From the NCBI RefSeq assembly GCF_033439725.1, contig NW_026944388.1, positions 1,302,001 to 1,366,000 on the forward strand: 64,000 nt of DNA. Reading direction: 5' to 3'. This DNA comes from Neurospora tetraspora. Taxonomy: Eukaryota > Ascomycota > Sordariomycetes > Sordariales > Sordariaceae. The position numbers and the translations under genes are program-made. Under the pieces are notes generated by a model that worked only from the letters and a program-made list of their open reading frames with translations, was not told where the DNA came from and made no database searches. The number at the start of each line of letters is the position of its first letter. Position 1 is the first letter of the stretch. Of this stretch, positions 33,817 to 43,637 are shown piece after piece.

Positions 33817-34806
33817 TCAAGCAGTAGAAGCCCACAACTCCCTCATCTGCACCAACCCCGGAATACTTCCCAACAACCCCACCACCATCTCGCTCACCAG
33901 CCCCTTCTCACTACTCCAATGCACCGTCAACGGCGCCCACGCCAAATTCTTGGCCAAGTTACCCTTCCAACTATCCTCCTTCCACTTTTCCTTCGGCTCC
34001 AGCGCCAGGGATCTGCCAATCTCAATCCCGACATACGCAGCCCAGAACCTAGCTGACCACAGGTACGCCTTGCCGATGCGCGCCGGTTGCCAACCAAGCA
34101 CGCCCTTGGAGGAAAGGTAAGCGCCGTTTTCGAGAACCTGGAGGGCGACGCAGAGAGAGAATTGAAGGAGGGAGATGGCTGTTTCGGTTGTTGAGGGGAG
34201 TTGTTCTTGCTCCTTTTCCGAGATGGAGGAGTTGCTGCGCTTCGCGCGCCACACGGCCACCGCTTTGGCAAAGATCCCCTTGCCCCAGAAGTACATGCCC
34301 ACCAACGCCCAGAGGCGGGTCATGGTGCGGGCCTCGCTCAGCAGCGTGGAAAGAGCATTGAGGCGCTTGGCGTGGACGAGGGCGCGGGCGGCGGCGGGCG
34401 CGACGGCCGCTGCGGTCTTGGAGTCGACCACGACCGCGGTCGTGGCACCCGGGGGAACGGCGCCGGCGATGACGGCAAGCCACTCGCGCAAGGACCGCTG
34501 GAGGATGGAGCGCGAGAGCACGCCGAGGATGGAGCCGGCGAACTTGGAGGTGTAGCAGAGCAGGAGGAGGACGGTGTCGATGCCCGTGGGGGTGGACAGG
34601 CACTTGTTGAGCCGGGCGAGGAAGGCGTCGGAGGCGTAGAGGGCCTTGGTCAGGGCGGCCGGCGATGGCTGCTGCTTCTTTTCGTTGGCGGAGGTGATGG
34701 GCTCGAGGGCGCCGGCGGCGGAGGGAGGGGGGATGGGTTCGCCGGAGGGAAGGTCGGCGACGGGCGCGACGGGCTCCGACGCGACGGAGGGCGCTGAGTC
34801 GGACAT
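33817..34806 (-). CDS. pex11: Pex11-family peroxisomal membrane protein
   Basis: A single exon of 329 residues. The frame is open further upstream, but MSDSAPSVAS at 34806 is the first ATG in it. A disordered Ala/Pro/Ser N-terminus (1-60) comes before a Pex11-type membrane-associated fold: LTKALYASDAFLARLNKCLSTPTGIDTVLLLLCYTSKF, a basic KRLNALSTLLSEARTMTRLWALVGMYFW segment, ETAISLLQFSLCVALQVLENGAYLS, and a C-terminal hydrophobic stretch VSEMVVGLLGSIPGLVQM. This layout fits the Pex11C / Gim5-like branch, whose members tubulate the peroxisome membrane before division. The assignment to this branch rather than classical Pex11 is an inference from the divergent N-terminus and length. It is in the same orientation as irs4, with about 1 kb between them. 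Confidence 0.82.
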   Translation of the reverse strand: MSDSAPSVASEPVAPVADLPSGEPIPPPSAAGALEPITSANEKKQQPSPAALTKALYASDAFLARLNKCLSTPTGIDTVLLLLCYTSKFAGSILGVLSRSILQRSLREWLAVIAGAVPPGATTAVVVDSKTAAAVAPAAARALVHAKRLNALSTLLSEARTMTRLWALVGMYFWGKGIFAKAVAVWRAKRSNSSISEKEQEQLPSTTETAISLLQFSLCVALQVLENGAYLSSKGVLGWQPARIGKAYLWSARFWAAYVGIEIGRSLALEPKEKWKEDSWKGNLAKNLAWAPLTVHWSSEKGLVSEMVVGLLGSIPGLVQMRELWASTA

Positions 34807-35804
34807 TATGATTATTGGTTTTGGGGTGGTGGTGGTTGGTTGGTTGGTTGTGGTGGCAGTTGGTTGGAGATATGCCGAGATGTTCAAGATATTGGAGAGA
34901 GACGGTGGAATTGGGAAAAGAAGAACAAAGTCACAGGAAATCACTCGGTCGACTGGAATCTCCCACGTGTATAAACTGCGGAGAAATGGATATGGGTAGG
35001 TATGTCCCTTAACAAAGCTCGCTTGAGTTCCTCCCAAAAGATCGAGTTTGGACCCAAGAAGATAAAAAGCAGATGAAATGGTATGATGGTCTGGGGTCGG
35101 TGGTCGATGTGCCGATGCTCGGTTAGCTTGTCAAAGTGTCAAGGTTGTAGTGTACGGGAGGGGACCGAGCCGAGGGGACAAAAAGGGACGAAGAGGGGAA
35201 TGTCGTGCTTCTCCAATATGTTTGGATGGAGGCTCCAACACCACGTTTTCCGTCTTTATTTGATGACCCAGTCTCACGGTTCAACATAAACCCGTGTTTG
35301 TGTCGTTTCCAACAAGTCAGCTTACGCAGACACAATGGTTCGTATAATCATCAACCAGAGAAACGTTCCATTTCCCCAGATTGCTTTCAATTTCACCACT
35401 GTTTCCAGGCCACGCGCACACAGTTATCTGATCTTCAAGTTGTGATATGCCTCGGTCCGCGGGGCAATGTGGAGGTTGCCCGGAACCCCTGTTCCTGTCA
35501 GTGGATGGCACTTGTAGGGATGACGGCTGTAGAAGTGCAGCCGATCAAGGTGTGAAGCGCACAGCTGTCAGCGGGCCGGCAGTGGCATAGACACCTGGCA
35601 GATTTGTTGACAGACTCCTGAACACAGTCATGATGACCTCCCATCTGGCCACAACAAGCATACATCGTGAGGTAAAAGGTATCCGGATGAAACAAGCCAC
35701 AAGGATATAATATATAATAAATATGTATTAGATAATCTATTCTATAACCCAACGTCGACACCCATCGCTTTCTACCACGCTACGTCCAGGCCGAAGGAGT
35801 CTTC
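34807..35804. other. Promoter of pex11 and 3' flank of irs4
   Basis: About 1 kb between two minus-strand genes. It has a TTGGT/GTGGT-type purine-pyrimidine run (about 34826-34862) in the pex11 leader. No other feature was recognised. Confidence 0.55.
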
Positions 35805-38519
35805 CTAAAACGCCCCCTTCAAATGCCCCTTCGTCCTCCCCTTATGATGCGCCTTGGGCGCCTTCACATTAACACTCATGACCCGATCCCTCGCGCTCTC
35901 CCACACGCCCTCCCCGACCACCGTCGGTATCTTTCGTCCCCTTAACCTCTGATCAATCAACCACATGCCCACCACAAACTCCTGCTTATCCAGCGCCCCG
36001 CACTTGCGCCGGTCCACCAGCTCCCAGACCTCCGCCAGCTCGTCCACCGGCAGACGGCTCCGACTCCAGATATCCCGTACCACGACGCTCACCACCAGAT
36101 CCGCCTCCGGGCCTTCCCACGCCCGCGATAGGTCGACCTGCCTCAGCGAGTCGTCCGGCGGCGGGAGCGGCTGCCAGTTCTCTGGGTGCTCGAACGCGAA
36201 GCCCGGTCGCAGGAAGAGACCCCGGTTGCTGGCCCAGACGGCTTCGTACCGCCGTCGCTGGCGGATCGTTATCTCGTCGCGCCAGCGCCGACGTGCTCCC
36301 TCGTTGTGCGCATGTTTTTTGCCGACCAGGTGCTTTTTGCGGTGGCGGTGCGTTTGAAGGCGCAAGTCTTCGTCGTCCGAGAGAGAGCGAGGCGCGCGGA
36401 GCGTCTTGAGGAGGCTGGTTGGCTGGCTATGTTCCGTCTGGCGGCTGGGTCCTGTTCGGAGTGGTAGGCTGTCGGCCGTGCGCTGTGGTACCAAAGGGCT
36501 GGCGTGGGGAGGGCTCTGTGTGTGGTGACGGAGGTGAGGGTGAGAAAGGTGGTGATGACGATGGCCACGGCGGGGAGGAGGAACGGGTGGAAGACCGGTT
36601 GATTCCAGGGATGTCTGGGTGAGTGCTGCGAGACGTGATGACGCGAGGTTGCTTGCTATCATGGCATTCGTAAGGGAGTCAAGGCTCATTTCGGGAGTTG
36701 GGCTGGCCCCAGTGCTGTAACTGTGTAATCCGGTCCCCGGACGCAAAACGGGTGATGGTCGAGTTTGTGATACCGGAGACCGCACAGACGCCGGGGTACT
36801 CACCCGGGACGCCCTGGATGAGTTGCCGGTATTGGCCCTGTCCAGTCGAGGGCGAACTCTCTCCGGTTCCTTGGCCGGCGACTGAGGTCGTGGAGATGGG
36901 CTAGAGGAGGCTGAGACAAAGGTTTCGTCGGACGAAGTAGAGTTTTGAGACAAACGGCGCTCCCCGAGACTGGTCTCAGCGCTTTGTCGGGCTGTCTGAG
37001 ACTGGTCCATGCTCGATGAGACAACCCGAGAACTTTTCCTGATGGTTGGCTTGTTGTCAGGTCTCGAGCTGGTAATGGGCTTGGTAGTTTTTGGTAGAGC
37101 CGGAGAAGATTCAAGGCGTGGTGTCGAAACGACTCTTCTAGGCTGTGGGGAGACAATTTTTGTCTCGGATATATGAGCGTGTTGGGGAACAGGCGGCGTT
37201 AATGGTCGTTTGCCCATAGGAACGTCTACCCCTTGCTTCGACTGCACGGTTCGGGGCGTTGCAGGAGCCTTCTGTTGACTCTTTCGCCCACTCGTTCTCT
37301 CGGATACTATATCCTTCGCTCCCGTTTCCGTGTCTTGAGCTCCCTCTATGCTAGCTTTGCCACGGACATCTCCATTATGGTTCCGTGTCTCAACTTGTTC
37401 CTGACTACTAGACTCTCCCTCCCGTCCCATGGTCCCAGTCGAACTTGCTATCGATTCCACGGTGCTGAGTGAAATATCCCTTCTTGGCTTAGGTTTCGGT
37501 TTTGGGGCAAGCTTCGTCTTCCCAGACGCAACAGCGGGCTCTCCACCAGTTCCCCGCTGCTTTTCCATGCTGAGCCCTTCCGATGGTGTAGGAGACGGTG
37601 ACGTTAGTGTTTGGTGATATTCCGCTTGTGATGCCGGACGAGGCTTCTTCTTCTTCTTGGCAGGTTCCGCTTCTTCCTGTTTACCGTCGAACATAGCGAC
37701 CAAAGATGTTGTGGGTGGAATCGATGCTGTATCCAGGTGCTGAGAATCAAGAGCCGGAGGAGTAGGTGTGTCAAAGGTCGCTACACTTGAACTGCGTGTG
37801 CGGCCTGATCGGACATGTTGCTGAGAAAGGGCCGGATGCATTTGCTGAGTCGTCGAGCTCACCGACGGGCTTGGTGATGGCGTACCGGACCTACTGGCGG
37901 CCAGCGTTGCAGCGATCCAGGAAGCCGACTTGGGTTCAGAACCAGGTTTTGAGGTTGTTGGAGTAGGAGGATGAGAATGGGAGTTGTTGGCTGCTTGGCT
38001 AGACAGAGAAGCTAGGGATGGCCTCCTCGAGTGCATCTTTGGGCGTTTGCTTGGCGCATGATCGTTTGCCCGAGCTTCGACATGTTGTTGATGTTGCGAG
38101 CTCCCGCCAGTGGCCTGGCCATGCGGTTCCTGCCTGTTCGTCCTGCCCGCTGATCCAACACTTGAGGATGACGTTGAGGTGACCACCCGCGATCCTTCGT
38201 TCTTCGAGGTGGTTGGAGGGGAGTGTTCTCTAGCAGCGAGGGTGGCCGCCAGGAGTGCCCCATTGCTGCCACCAACTGTCCTAGAGGTTGATGCCGGGAC
38301 GGACGTCCCTGGAGTCGGTACCCGTGAACCCCCAAGACCCCGTGGAACGGCGGTATCGCTGCCTTTAGCCGCCGTCTTCTGCTGTTGTTGAAAAGCCAAG
38401 GTTGCGCCCTTGAGAGCAGCAGCAAGACCGGAAGTAGCGGGATTCGCAGATGCCCCTGTCAGGGACGAGGTTGGGTTGGCAGGACCACGGCCATCGCTGG
38501 AAGCTACTGAGGCGGGCAT
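35805..38519 (-). CDS. irs4: Irs4/Tax4-type EH-domain protein
   Basis: A single exon of 904 residues from MPASVASSDGRG. The first 700 or so residues are disordered Ser/Thr/Pro-rich with many basic patches; the N-terminal motif GLAAALKGATLAFQQQ and the SWIAATLAASRSGTPSPS segment (about 205) recur in fungal relatives. The C-terminal 160 residues carry the EH (EPS15-homology) domain: ITIRQRRRYEAVWASNRG, then DIWSRSRLPVDELAEVWELVD and the EF-hand-like RRKCGALDKQEFVVGMWLID. In yeast, Irs4/Tax4 bind the phosphoinositide phosphatase Inp51 and help set PI(4,5)P2 levels and Atg17 recruitment in autophagy; the name comes from rDNA silencing. The EF-hand loop has Lys-Cys-Gly in place of a full calcium ligand set, so calcium binding is doubtful. 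Confidence 0.87.
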   Translation of the reverse strand: MPASVASSDGRGPANPTSSLTGASANPATSGLAAALKGATLAFQQQQKTAAKGSDTAVPRGLGGSRVPTPGTSVPASTSRTVGGSNGALLAATLAAREHSPPTTSKNEGSRVVTSTSSSSVGSAGRTNRQEPHGQATGGSSQHQQHVEARANDHAPSKRPKMHSRRPSLASLSSQAANNSHSHPPTPTTSKPGSEPKSASWIAATLAASRSGTPSPSPSVSSTTQQMHPALSQQHVRSGRTRSSSVATFDTPTPPALDSQHLDTASIPPTTSLVAMFDGKQEEAEPAKKKKKPRPASQAEYHQTLTSPSPTPSEGLSMEKQRGTGGEPAVASGKTKLAPKPKPKPRRDISLSTVESIASSTGTMGREGESSSQEQVETRNHNGDVRGKASIEGAQDTETGAKDIVSERTSGRKSQQKAPATPRTVQSKQGVDVPMGKRPLTPPVPQHAHISETKIVSPQPRRVVSTPRLESSPALPKTTKPITSSRPDNKPTIRKSSRVVSSSMDQSQTARQSAETSLGERRLSQNSTSSDETFVSASSSPSPRPQSPAKEPERVRPRLDRANTGNSSRASRVSTPASVRSPVSQTRPSPVLRPGTGLHSYSTGASPTPEMSLDSLTNAMIASNLASSRLAALTQTSLESTGLPPVPPPRRGHRHHHLSHPHLRHHTQSPPHASPLVPQRTADSLPLRTGPSRQTEHSQPTSLLKTLRAPRSLSDDEDLRLQTHRHRKKHLVGKKHAHNEGARRRWRDEITIRQRRRYEAVWASNRGLFLRPGFAFEHPENWQPLPPPDDSLRQVDLSRAWEGPEADLVVSVVVRDIWSRSRLPVDELAEVWELVDRRKCGALDKQEFVVGMWLIDQRLRGRKIPTVVGEGVWESARDRVMSVNVKAPKAHHKGRTKGHLKGAF

Positions 38520-40228
38520 GAAGTTGGAGACTTGGGGTTGGTGTTGGTGTTGTTAACAGCCGGAGTCTTTAACTTGCTACTGACGGGACTTGTTGAGAGC
38601 GTTGGGTCCCCTCCACGGCGTGACAGCAAAGTGCCAAAAGCAGAAAGTAGCAGAACCGGAACTGGATCTGCGGTCTGCGTTTGGTAACGTGGGTCTTGTC
38701 TTTTTACCTGGACATGATCCCCGAGCACATAGGAGAGATAGATGGGTTGTGGATGGATTCTAGGTTCGTTAAGCGATTGTTAGGCCGTTCGTTTGTTCGG
38801 GACCCCGGCCGGTCCAAGTGGAAACTCGGGCTATTTTGACGTGCAGCTGAGTGACGACGAGCTGTTAATGATGGATGACAACACCGACTGCAACAGCAAG
38901 CGAGTCCGCGAGAGAGGCTCCAGAGGGATGGATGCGCGCAGCAGAGGTACCCCTGGAAGCGATCCCGATGATTGGCAGGCACGTTTTGGCACTTTCAGTC
39001 ACTTCCATTCGTGTCGGGTTCGACGCGAGACTGCTGCTTTTGTGGTCTTTCCACACAAGAGACCTCCAAGTCCCTTTTGCTGATTTGGTCTGATGTCTGC
39101 GAATGGGATCGTCACGATGTCATCAGGTGTCAAAGTGTCAGGGGCACATCCCGCCAGTCCCAGGTGTCAGCTCTACCGCTAATTCTCATTCAACTGGGTT
39201 TTATCTACCCGCAGAAACTAGGCCTACTCTAGTCTAGGACGCTTGCGCTGTTGTGTCATCCGCTCTAGCCGCTGCGAGTCACTTGCATGCCAGCTTGCCA
39301 TTCAAGCTTTGAGTGGTCCGCTAAGTCTGTCGGCGACGATGGCGCCCCAGTTCTGAGGTGACTCCTAGATATGCTAGACGGTAAGAGGGAAGGATAAAAC
39401 CCAGTTGAATGAGAAAAAGCGGTAACCCGCTACGAACCAGGCGGTTTCAACAGTGGGACCAATCCAGTGGGGTGCCCCTGCATAGCCGCACAGAGCCAGC
39501 AGCGAAGCTAGTGTACGCCCTATAATGATCCCTGGGTTCATACCTGGAGATGGAGGTCCAAGCACGTAAACACAGGTGGAAATTTTTGAAAGAAAAAAAA
39601 AGTCCAAAAAAGAAGTTTTTGATGGTCATCGTGCGACGTGGGCCTGATTCGAACAGACGCTCCCGAAGGAACAAGATTTCTAGTCTTGCGCATTAGACCA
39701 CTCTGCCACCACGCCTATTGTTGTTTAATCAGTGTGAATCTCATGTTTACATAGCCACGTGGGGTGTGCACCACATTTTCCGAAAACATCGGACGAAGAG
39801 ACAACTGGGTGTTATCAAGTGACCACACTGCATGTGAGATATTGCAAATCTGTTTGTTCTCGCTTGTCCGGCAAGGCGGAACCGCTGAAAGAGCTTCGAT
39901 GACAGGAATCTTTTTGATATATGGGCAGTGATTGAAAGAAAAGGTCCGGAGACAATCCCTTGAACGCCTTCCATTTCCTTCCACTCATCACTTCATGCTA
40001 CCTCCTTTACATGGCATGCTATGTGACTGAAACCGCCTTTTGATCCATACTTCATCCCGCCAACCGCTGGAAAACCACAAAAACCCAGGTAAATGCAGGA
40101 AAGGTAAATGAGACAAGAGAAGAGAAAGGAGCAAGCACCATATGAACGACAAGAATGAGAAAGTAGGAACAGGATGGGAATCGAAAGCCACAAAATAATA
40201 AGAAAACAGAGAATCCATCCAAAGCCAG
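38520..40228. other. Intergenic region upstream of irs4
   Basis: The irs4 promoter and leader, followed by a tRNA-Ser gene (separate entry) and the short 3' stretch before the copia element. Nothing else is recognisable as coding. Confidence 0.55.
39634..39715 (-). tRNA. tRNA-Ser (anticodon AGA)
   Basis: The minus-strand 82-nt sequence folds as a class II tRNA. The acceptor stem pairs GGCGTGG with CCACGTC (one G-T). The D arm is GCA/TGC with AGTGG in the loop. The anticodon stem CAAGA/TCTTG closes a loop CTAGAAA with anticodon AGA, the variable arm is TTCCTTCGGGAGC, and the T arm is GTCTG-TTCGAAT-CAGGC. It has no intron, and discriminator G fits serine. The A box (GGCAGAGTGG) and B box (GTTCGAATC) are intact, so it should be transcribed by Pol III. 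Confidence 0.96.
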
Positions 40229-40233
40229 CCTAT

Positions 40234-40388
40234 TCTTGGACTCGTGGGCACAAGAAGTGTGTTGATTGTCCTAAGCTAGAGAAGAAAGGGAAAAGAAATG
40301 TGGAGGGCTAAAATACATGGTGGTGTGGGCTGGCTGGGCCCACGTGACAATGCCAGTGAAGGGGAGTGGGACAGACCCCACCACAACA
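40234..40388 (-). repeat. 3' LTR of copia element
   Basis: 155 bp, starting TGTTGTGGTGGGGTCTGTCC when read on minus and ending CCAAGA. I found no difference from the 5' LTR by eye. A G-rich stretch (GGGCTACGGGGGCG on minus, just inside at 40389-40402) is a possible polypurine-like primer. Confidence 0.93.
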
Positions 40389-40473
40389 CGCCCCCGTAGC
40401 CCGAAACAGCTCCCAGAGATCCATCACGATGTAAACAAACAAAAGTCCCTGGTGTTGAGTCTTCAGATCTCAA

Positions 40474-43170
40474 TCAAACCCAGGGAACGATCCTTTCTTC
40501 CAGTCCCAGTAATCTCACGAACCTTGCATGCTTGTCCGCTTTCAACAGCTTCGTCAAGCCATCTGCAATCATGTCTTCTCCCTTGATGTGGATGATCTCG
40601 AATTCTTTCCCCTCGACTTGTTCAATGATCCATTTGAATCGAACATCCATACAACGGTTTCTTCCGGGCATACGGCGATTCAGAATCCAATCCCTTGCAT
40701 TCTTGCTGTCCGTATACAGAACTTTCAGAGGTGGTTGTGCATAGCCCAATTCCTCCATCATATGTGCTATCCATTGTAGTGACTTCGCTGTGGGTACCAG
40801 ATTCGTGAATTCCGCCTCGGTAGTGCTTGTCGTGACGAATGCTTGCTTCTTTGATTTCCAGTAGACTGGGCCCCCAGCAATAAACACGATATGACCTCCT
40901 GTACTGTGACGAGTCGAAGGATCATCTGCGTATGATGCATCTCCGAATGCCCTCATATCCATATCTCTTGGCGACATCCTCCCCCCCAAAATGATACCCA
41001 TGTCCGTATTCTTCGTGAGGTATCTGAAAAGGTGCTTCATGACGGTTATTGATCCCATTGTGGGTTTCGCATTGGCCTCACAGAGCTTGTTGACAGTGAA
41101 GGTGATGTCTGGTCGGGTACCCATTGACAAGTAATTAAGACTACCAGTCTTCTTGATATATGCTTTCTGTTGCTCTGGCAACTCGTCGCCAGCCTTATGG
41201 TCCCCAACCTTTACTTCTTGTGGCCATGGTGTATTGACCCCATGCAAGTCGTCATATTTGAACTTTCTCAGTAGTGATCTGGTATAGCGAGCCTGAGAGA
41301 TAAATACCGTTCTCTCCTCTCGATTCCTCACAATATCGAAGCCCAGAAACGTTCTCACCTCTCCCATATGCTTCAGTTTGAAGTGTTGAAGCAGTTGGTC
41401 CCTGATCTCAAAGATTACCACTTCCGATGGCGCCGTAATTAGGAAGTCGTCGACATATAAAACCAGAAATGCTCCCTTCTTCCCATTTGCAAACAGGCAT
41501 GTATCGTCGCTGATTGGCTCAAAGCCCAGACCCCTCAATATAGGTAATAATGTTTGGAACCAGTAAAGAGGGCTGCTCTTGAGACCATATAGTGCTCTGC
41601 GTAGCAGGCAGACTAGTCGTTTAACACCCCTCGGTCCCTTCTCCAATCCTGTCGGTTGCTCCACGTAGTATCTTTTCTCGGGTGGTATCAAGGCGTTCAG
41701 GAAGGCTGTGTTGAAGTCAAACTGGTGGCATTCAAGATCCAGGACTGCCATGATAGCCAGAAAGATCTTTACGCTCGCTGCGTTCGCTACAGCCGCGTAG
41801 ACATCTTCGATATCCCAGGAGCCTTGTTCAAAGTTACCGCAAGCGACCCAGCGTGCCCTTGGGTCGGTTGTCTTTAAGCCCACATTCTCCTTTTCATCAT
41901 ATACCCACTTTCCAGGGAGAACCTCCATTCCTTCTTCAAAGGGAACCAAATCGTAAACGCCTCGTTCCTCCAGTGCTGCCAGCTGTCTCTCCATGGCCGG
42001 TTTCCAGTACGACTCAAAGTTGTCGCGTTTCTTTGCCTGGCGATAGTTCTTTGGTATCGACGATGATGTCTCACGGTCAAGGTCATGCATGACTTTGACA
42101 GCGGTTAAGCACAATATCTCCACCTCCTTTTGCGCTACTCCCCTCTCTGGCAACCCATGATAGAATTTAGGGATTTCCACATCCACAGGGCGATTGTTGC
42201 TGTCCACCACTTTCCATCGATTGACCATTGAGCCTGACGTTGGTGCCGCTTGTCGCCTGGGCCGCGCCGTCCTCGTTGCCTCCGTCCCCGGATTCGCCTC
42301 AGGTTGGTCCGTTGCCGGCGCCTCCGCCCCCGTAGTTTCTCCAGCTCGGTCCGTTGTTGGCGCCTCCGGCCCCGTAGTTGTCTCGAGCCTCTCCGTTGTC
42401 GCCGACTCTGGTTCCGTAGAGGTCTGTTCTTGTGGGATTTGCTGTGGAATCGTTGCCGCTGTTTGAATCCTGGGCGGCTTCGAAGGGGTATCTATCGCCA
42501 GGGGGTCTGGGGATGACGACCTTCTCCTTGGATTCCTTTTCAATGGAATGGGCTCCTCCTCATCCAGATTATGAGGATCAACAAAGGGACAATTATCGAA
42601 AGGCTCGTATTCGTCGTCGTCCTCAACGTCGTCGTCCTCAACGAACGACTGGAATTCGTCCTCGTTATCTTGTTCAATCGAGGGTGCGATATCCAGATTT
42701 GACGGTGTTGCTCTCCATGATACACGTGGCTGTGTCCTCGGTGTTCCTTCCCTACCCATTATCTCCGGCCTTTGCAAGACCAACCTCGGAGTATCCCGTC
42801 CTCCTTCTGGACCTCGAGTCTCAACCGGCGGTCCTATATCACTCCTTTCCGGGCCTGGGGTTTCCGTACGCGGACCTGGGGATTGATCCATCGGGCCTAG
42901 AGATTGCTCCGTCGGGTTTGTTTGCACCGTCGACGGCATCGAGACTGTTGTGGATGGTGATAATGGGTCCCCTGGCAATGGGATCCGTGACAGAGTCGGT
43001 GGTACTGGTTCTGGAACCGGAGTAACGCTTGGTGATGGAGTAGGGAGTACTGGGATCCCGGCCTTCGCTGATTTAATACCCATAATCGACTCAATCGTCG
43101 GTTGCTCAGCTTCCTCCATCAACTCCTCCTCCTTCTCTTTCTCCTTTGGTCCTTCTTGAGCTCCTCCCAT
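40474..43170 (-). CDS. Copia Pol remnant: reverse transcriptase and RNase H
   Basis: 898 residues from the first ATG at 43170; the frame is open upstream to 43470 without an ATG, in line with lost upstream pol sequence. The part before the ATG reads DHAVVFSDQSIEDVDKVLES, like the linker after copia integrase (the DVVF motif), so the deletion joins the leader to the end of integrase. After a long Pro/Thr/Glu-rich linker come the reverse transcriptase blocks: ESYWKPAMERQLAALEERGVYDLVP, GKWVYDEKEN, HQFDFNTAFLNALIP, RALYGLKSSPLYWF and the catalytic VLYVDDFLI (near 41450). RNase H follows: RAFGDASYADDPSTRHSTGG, TTSTTEAEFTNL, YTDSKNARDWI, and ADGLTKLL at the C-terminus. No stop or frameshift interrupts it. 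Confidence 0.9.
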   Translation of the reverse strand: MGGAQEGPKEKEKEEELMEEAEQPTIESIMGIKSAKAGIPVLPTPSPSVTPVPEPVPPTLSRIPLPGDPLSPSTTVSMPSTVQTNPTEQSLGPMDQSPGPRTETPGPERSDIGPPVETRGPEGGRDTPRLVLQRPEIMGREGTPRTQPRVSWRATPSNLDIAPSIEQDNEDEFQSFVEDDDVEDDDEYEPFDNCPFVDPHNLDEEEPIPLKRNPRRRSSSPDPLAIDTPSKPPRIQTAATIPQQIPQEQTSTEPESATTERLETTTGPEAPTTDRAGETTGAEAPATDQPEANPGTEATRTARPRRQAAPTSGSMVNRWKVVDSNNRPVDVEIPKFYHGLPERGVAQKEVEILCLTAVKVMHDLDRETSSSIPKNYRQAKKRDNFESYWKPAMERQLAALEERGVYDLVPFEEGMEVLPGKWVYDEKENVGLKTTDPRARWVACGNFEQGSWDIEDVYAAVANAASVKIFLAIMAVLDLECHQFDFNTAFLNALIPPEKRYYVEQPTGLEKGPRGVKRLVCLLRRALYGLKSSPLYWFQTLLPILRGLGFEPISDDTCLFANGKKGAFLVLYVDDFLITAPSEVVIFEIRDQLLQHFKLKHMGEVRTFLGFDIVRNREERTVFISQARYTRSLLRKFKYDDLHGVNTPWPQEVKVGDHKAGDELPEQQKAYIKKTGSLNYLSMGTRPDITFTVNKLCEANAKPTMGSITVMKHLFRYLTKNTDMGIILGGRMSPRDMDMRAFGDASYADDPSTRHSTGGHIVFIAGGPVYWKSKKQAFVTTSTTEAEFTNLVPTAKSLQWIAHMMEELGYAQPPLKVLYTDSKNARDWILNRRMPGRNRCMDVRFKWIIEQVEGKEFEIIHIKGEDMIADGLTKLLKADKHARFVRLLGLEERIVPWV

Positions 43171-43440
43171 CACCTCCACGGGTTTAGGTCTGTTCACAGT
43201 GATCCACACCGTCTTCTTACTTTCCAAGACCTTGTCAACATCCTCGATGGATTGATCAGAGAACACAACCGCATGGTCCAGGGCTTGGTCTTGATCTCTG
43301 GGTTCTGTTGTCGCTTGACAATCTCTGGTCTCGAAAGCGATGTGCACTCGGTGTTGCAACAACGCGGGGCTCGTTCTTGGGGCTCTCAATACTCGTGATA
43401 GCTGCGCGCAGCGATGCGATACAATGCGATCGCGTGTAGA

Positions 43441-43452
43441 GGGCTCATAACC
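43441..43452 (-). other. Copia primer-binding site (initiator-tRNA half-molecule type)
   Basis: Directly next to the 5' LTR the minus strand reads GGTTATGAGCCC. This is complementary to GGGCUCAUAACC, the anticodon stem-loop of initiator tRNA-Met. Priming from an internal cut in tRNA-iMet is the known mechanism of the copia group, so the match is what the family predicts. Confidence 0.85.
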
Positions 43453-43607
43453 TCTTGGACTCGTGGGCACAAGAAGTGTGTTGATTGTCCTAAGCTAGAG
43501 AAGAAAGGGAAAAGAAATGTGGAGGGCTAAAATACATGGTGGTGTGGGCTGGCTGGGCCCACGTGACAATGCCAGTGAAGGGGAGTGGGACAGACCCCAC
43601 CACAACA
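43453..43607 (-). repeat. 5' LTR of copia element
   Basis: 155 bp, apparently identical to the copy at 40234-40388. It supplies the promoter of the element and lies 30 bp from the end of the ase1 coding region. Confidence 0.93.
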
Positions 43608-43637
43608 CCTATCCATGCCGTATCCCAATCCCTACAC

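Larger units (their letters stand above)
40234..43607 (-). mobile_element. Ty1/copia LTR retrotransposon, internally deleted
   Basis: The element is 3,374 bp, flanked by a 5-bp target duplication CCTAT (40229-40233 and 43608-43612). The two LTRs (155 bp each) appear identical. It is read on the minus strand from the LTR at 43453-43607. Inside are a primer-binding site and one long frame with reverse transcriptase and RNase H; gag, protease and nearly all of integrase are missing, so it would depend on a complete copy elsewhere. It shows none of the RIP decay seen at 20-23 kb. The insertion lies just past the stop codon of the ase1 gene, in the same orientation. Confidence 0.93.
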
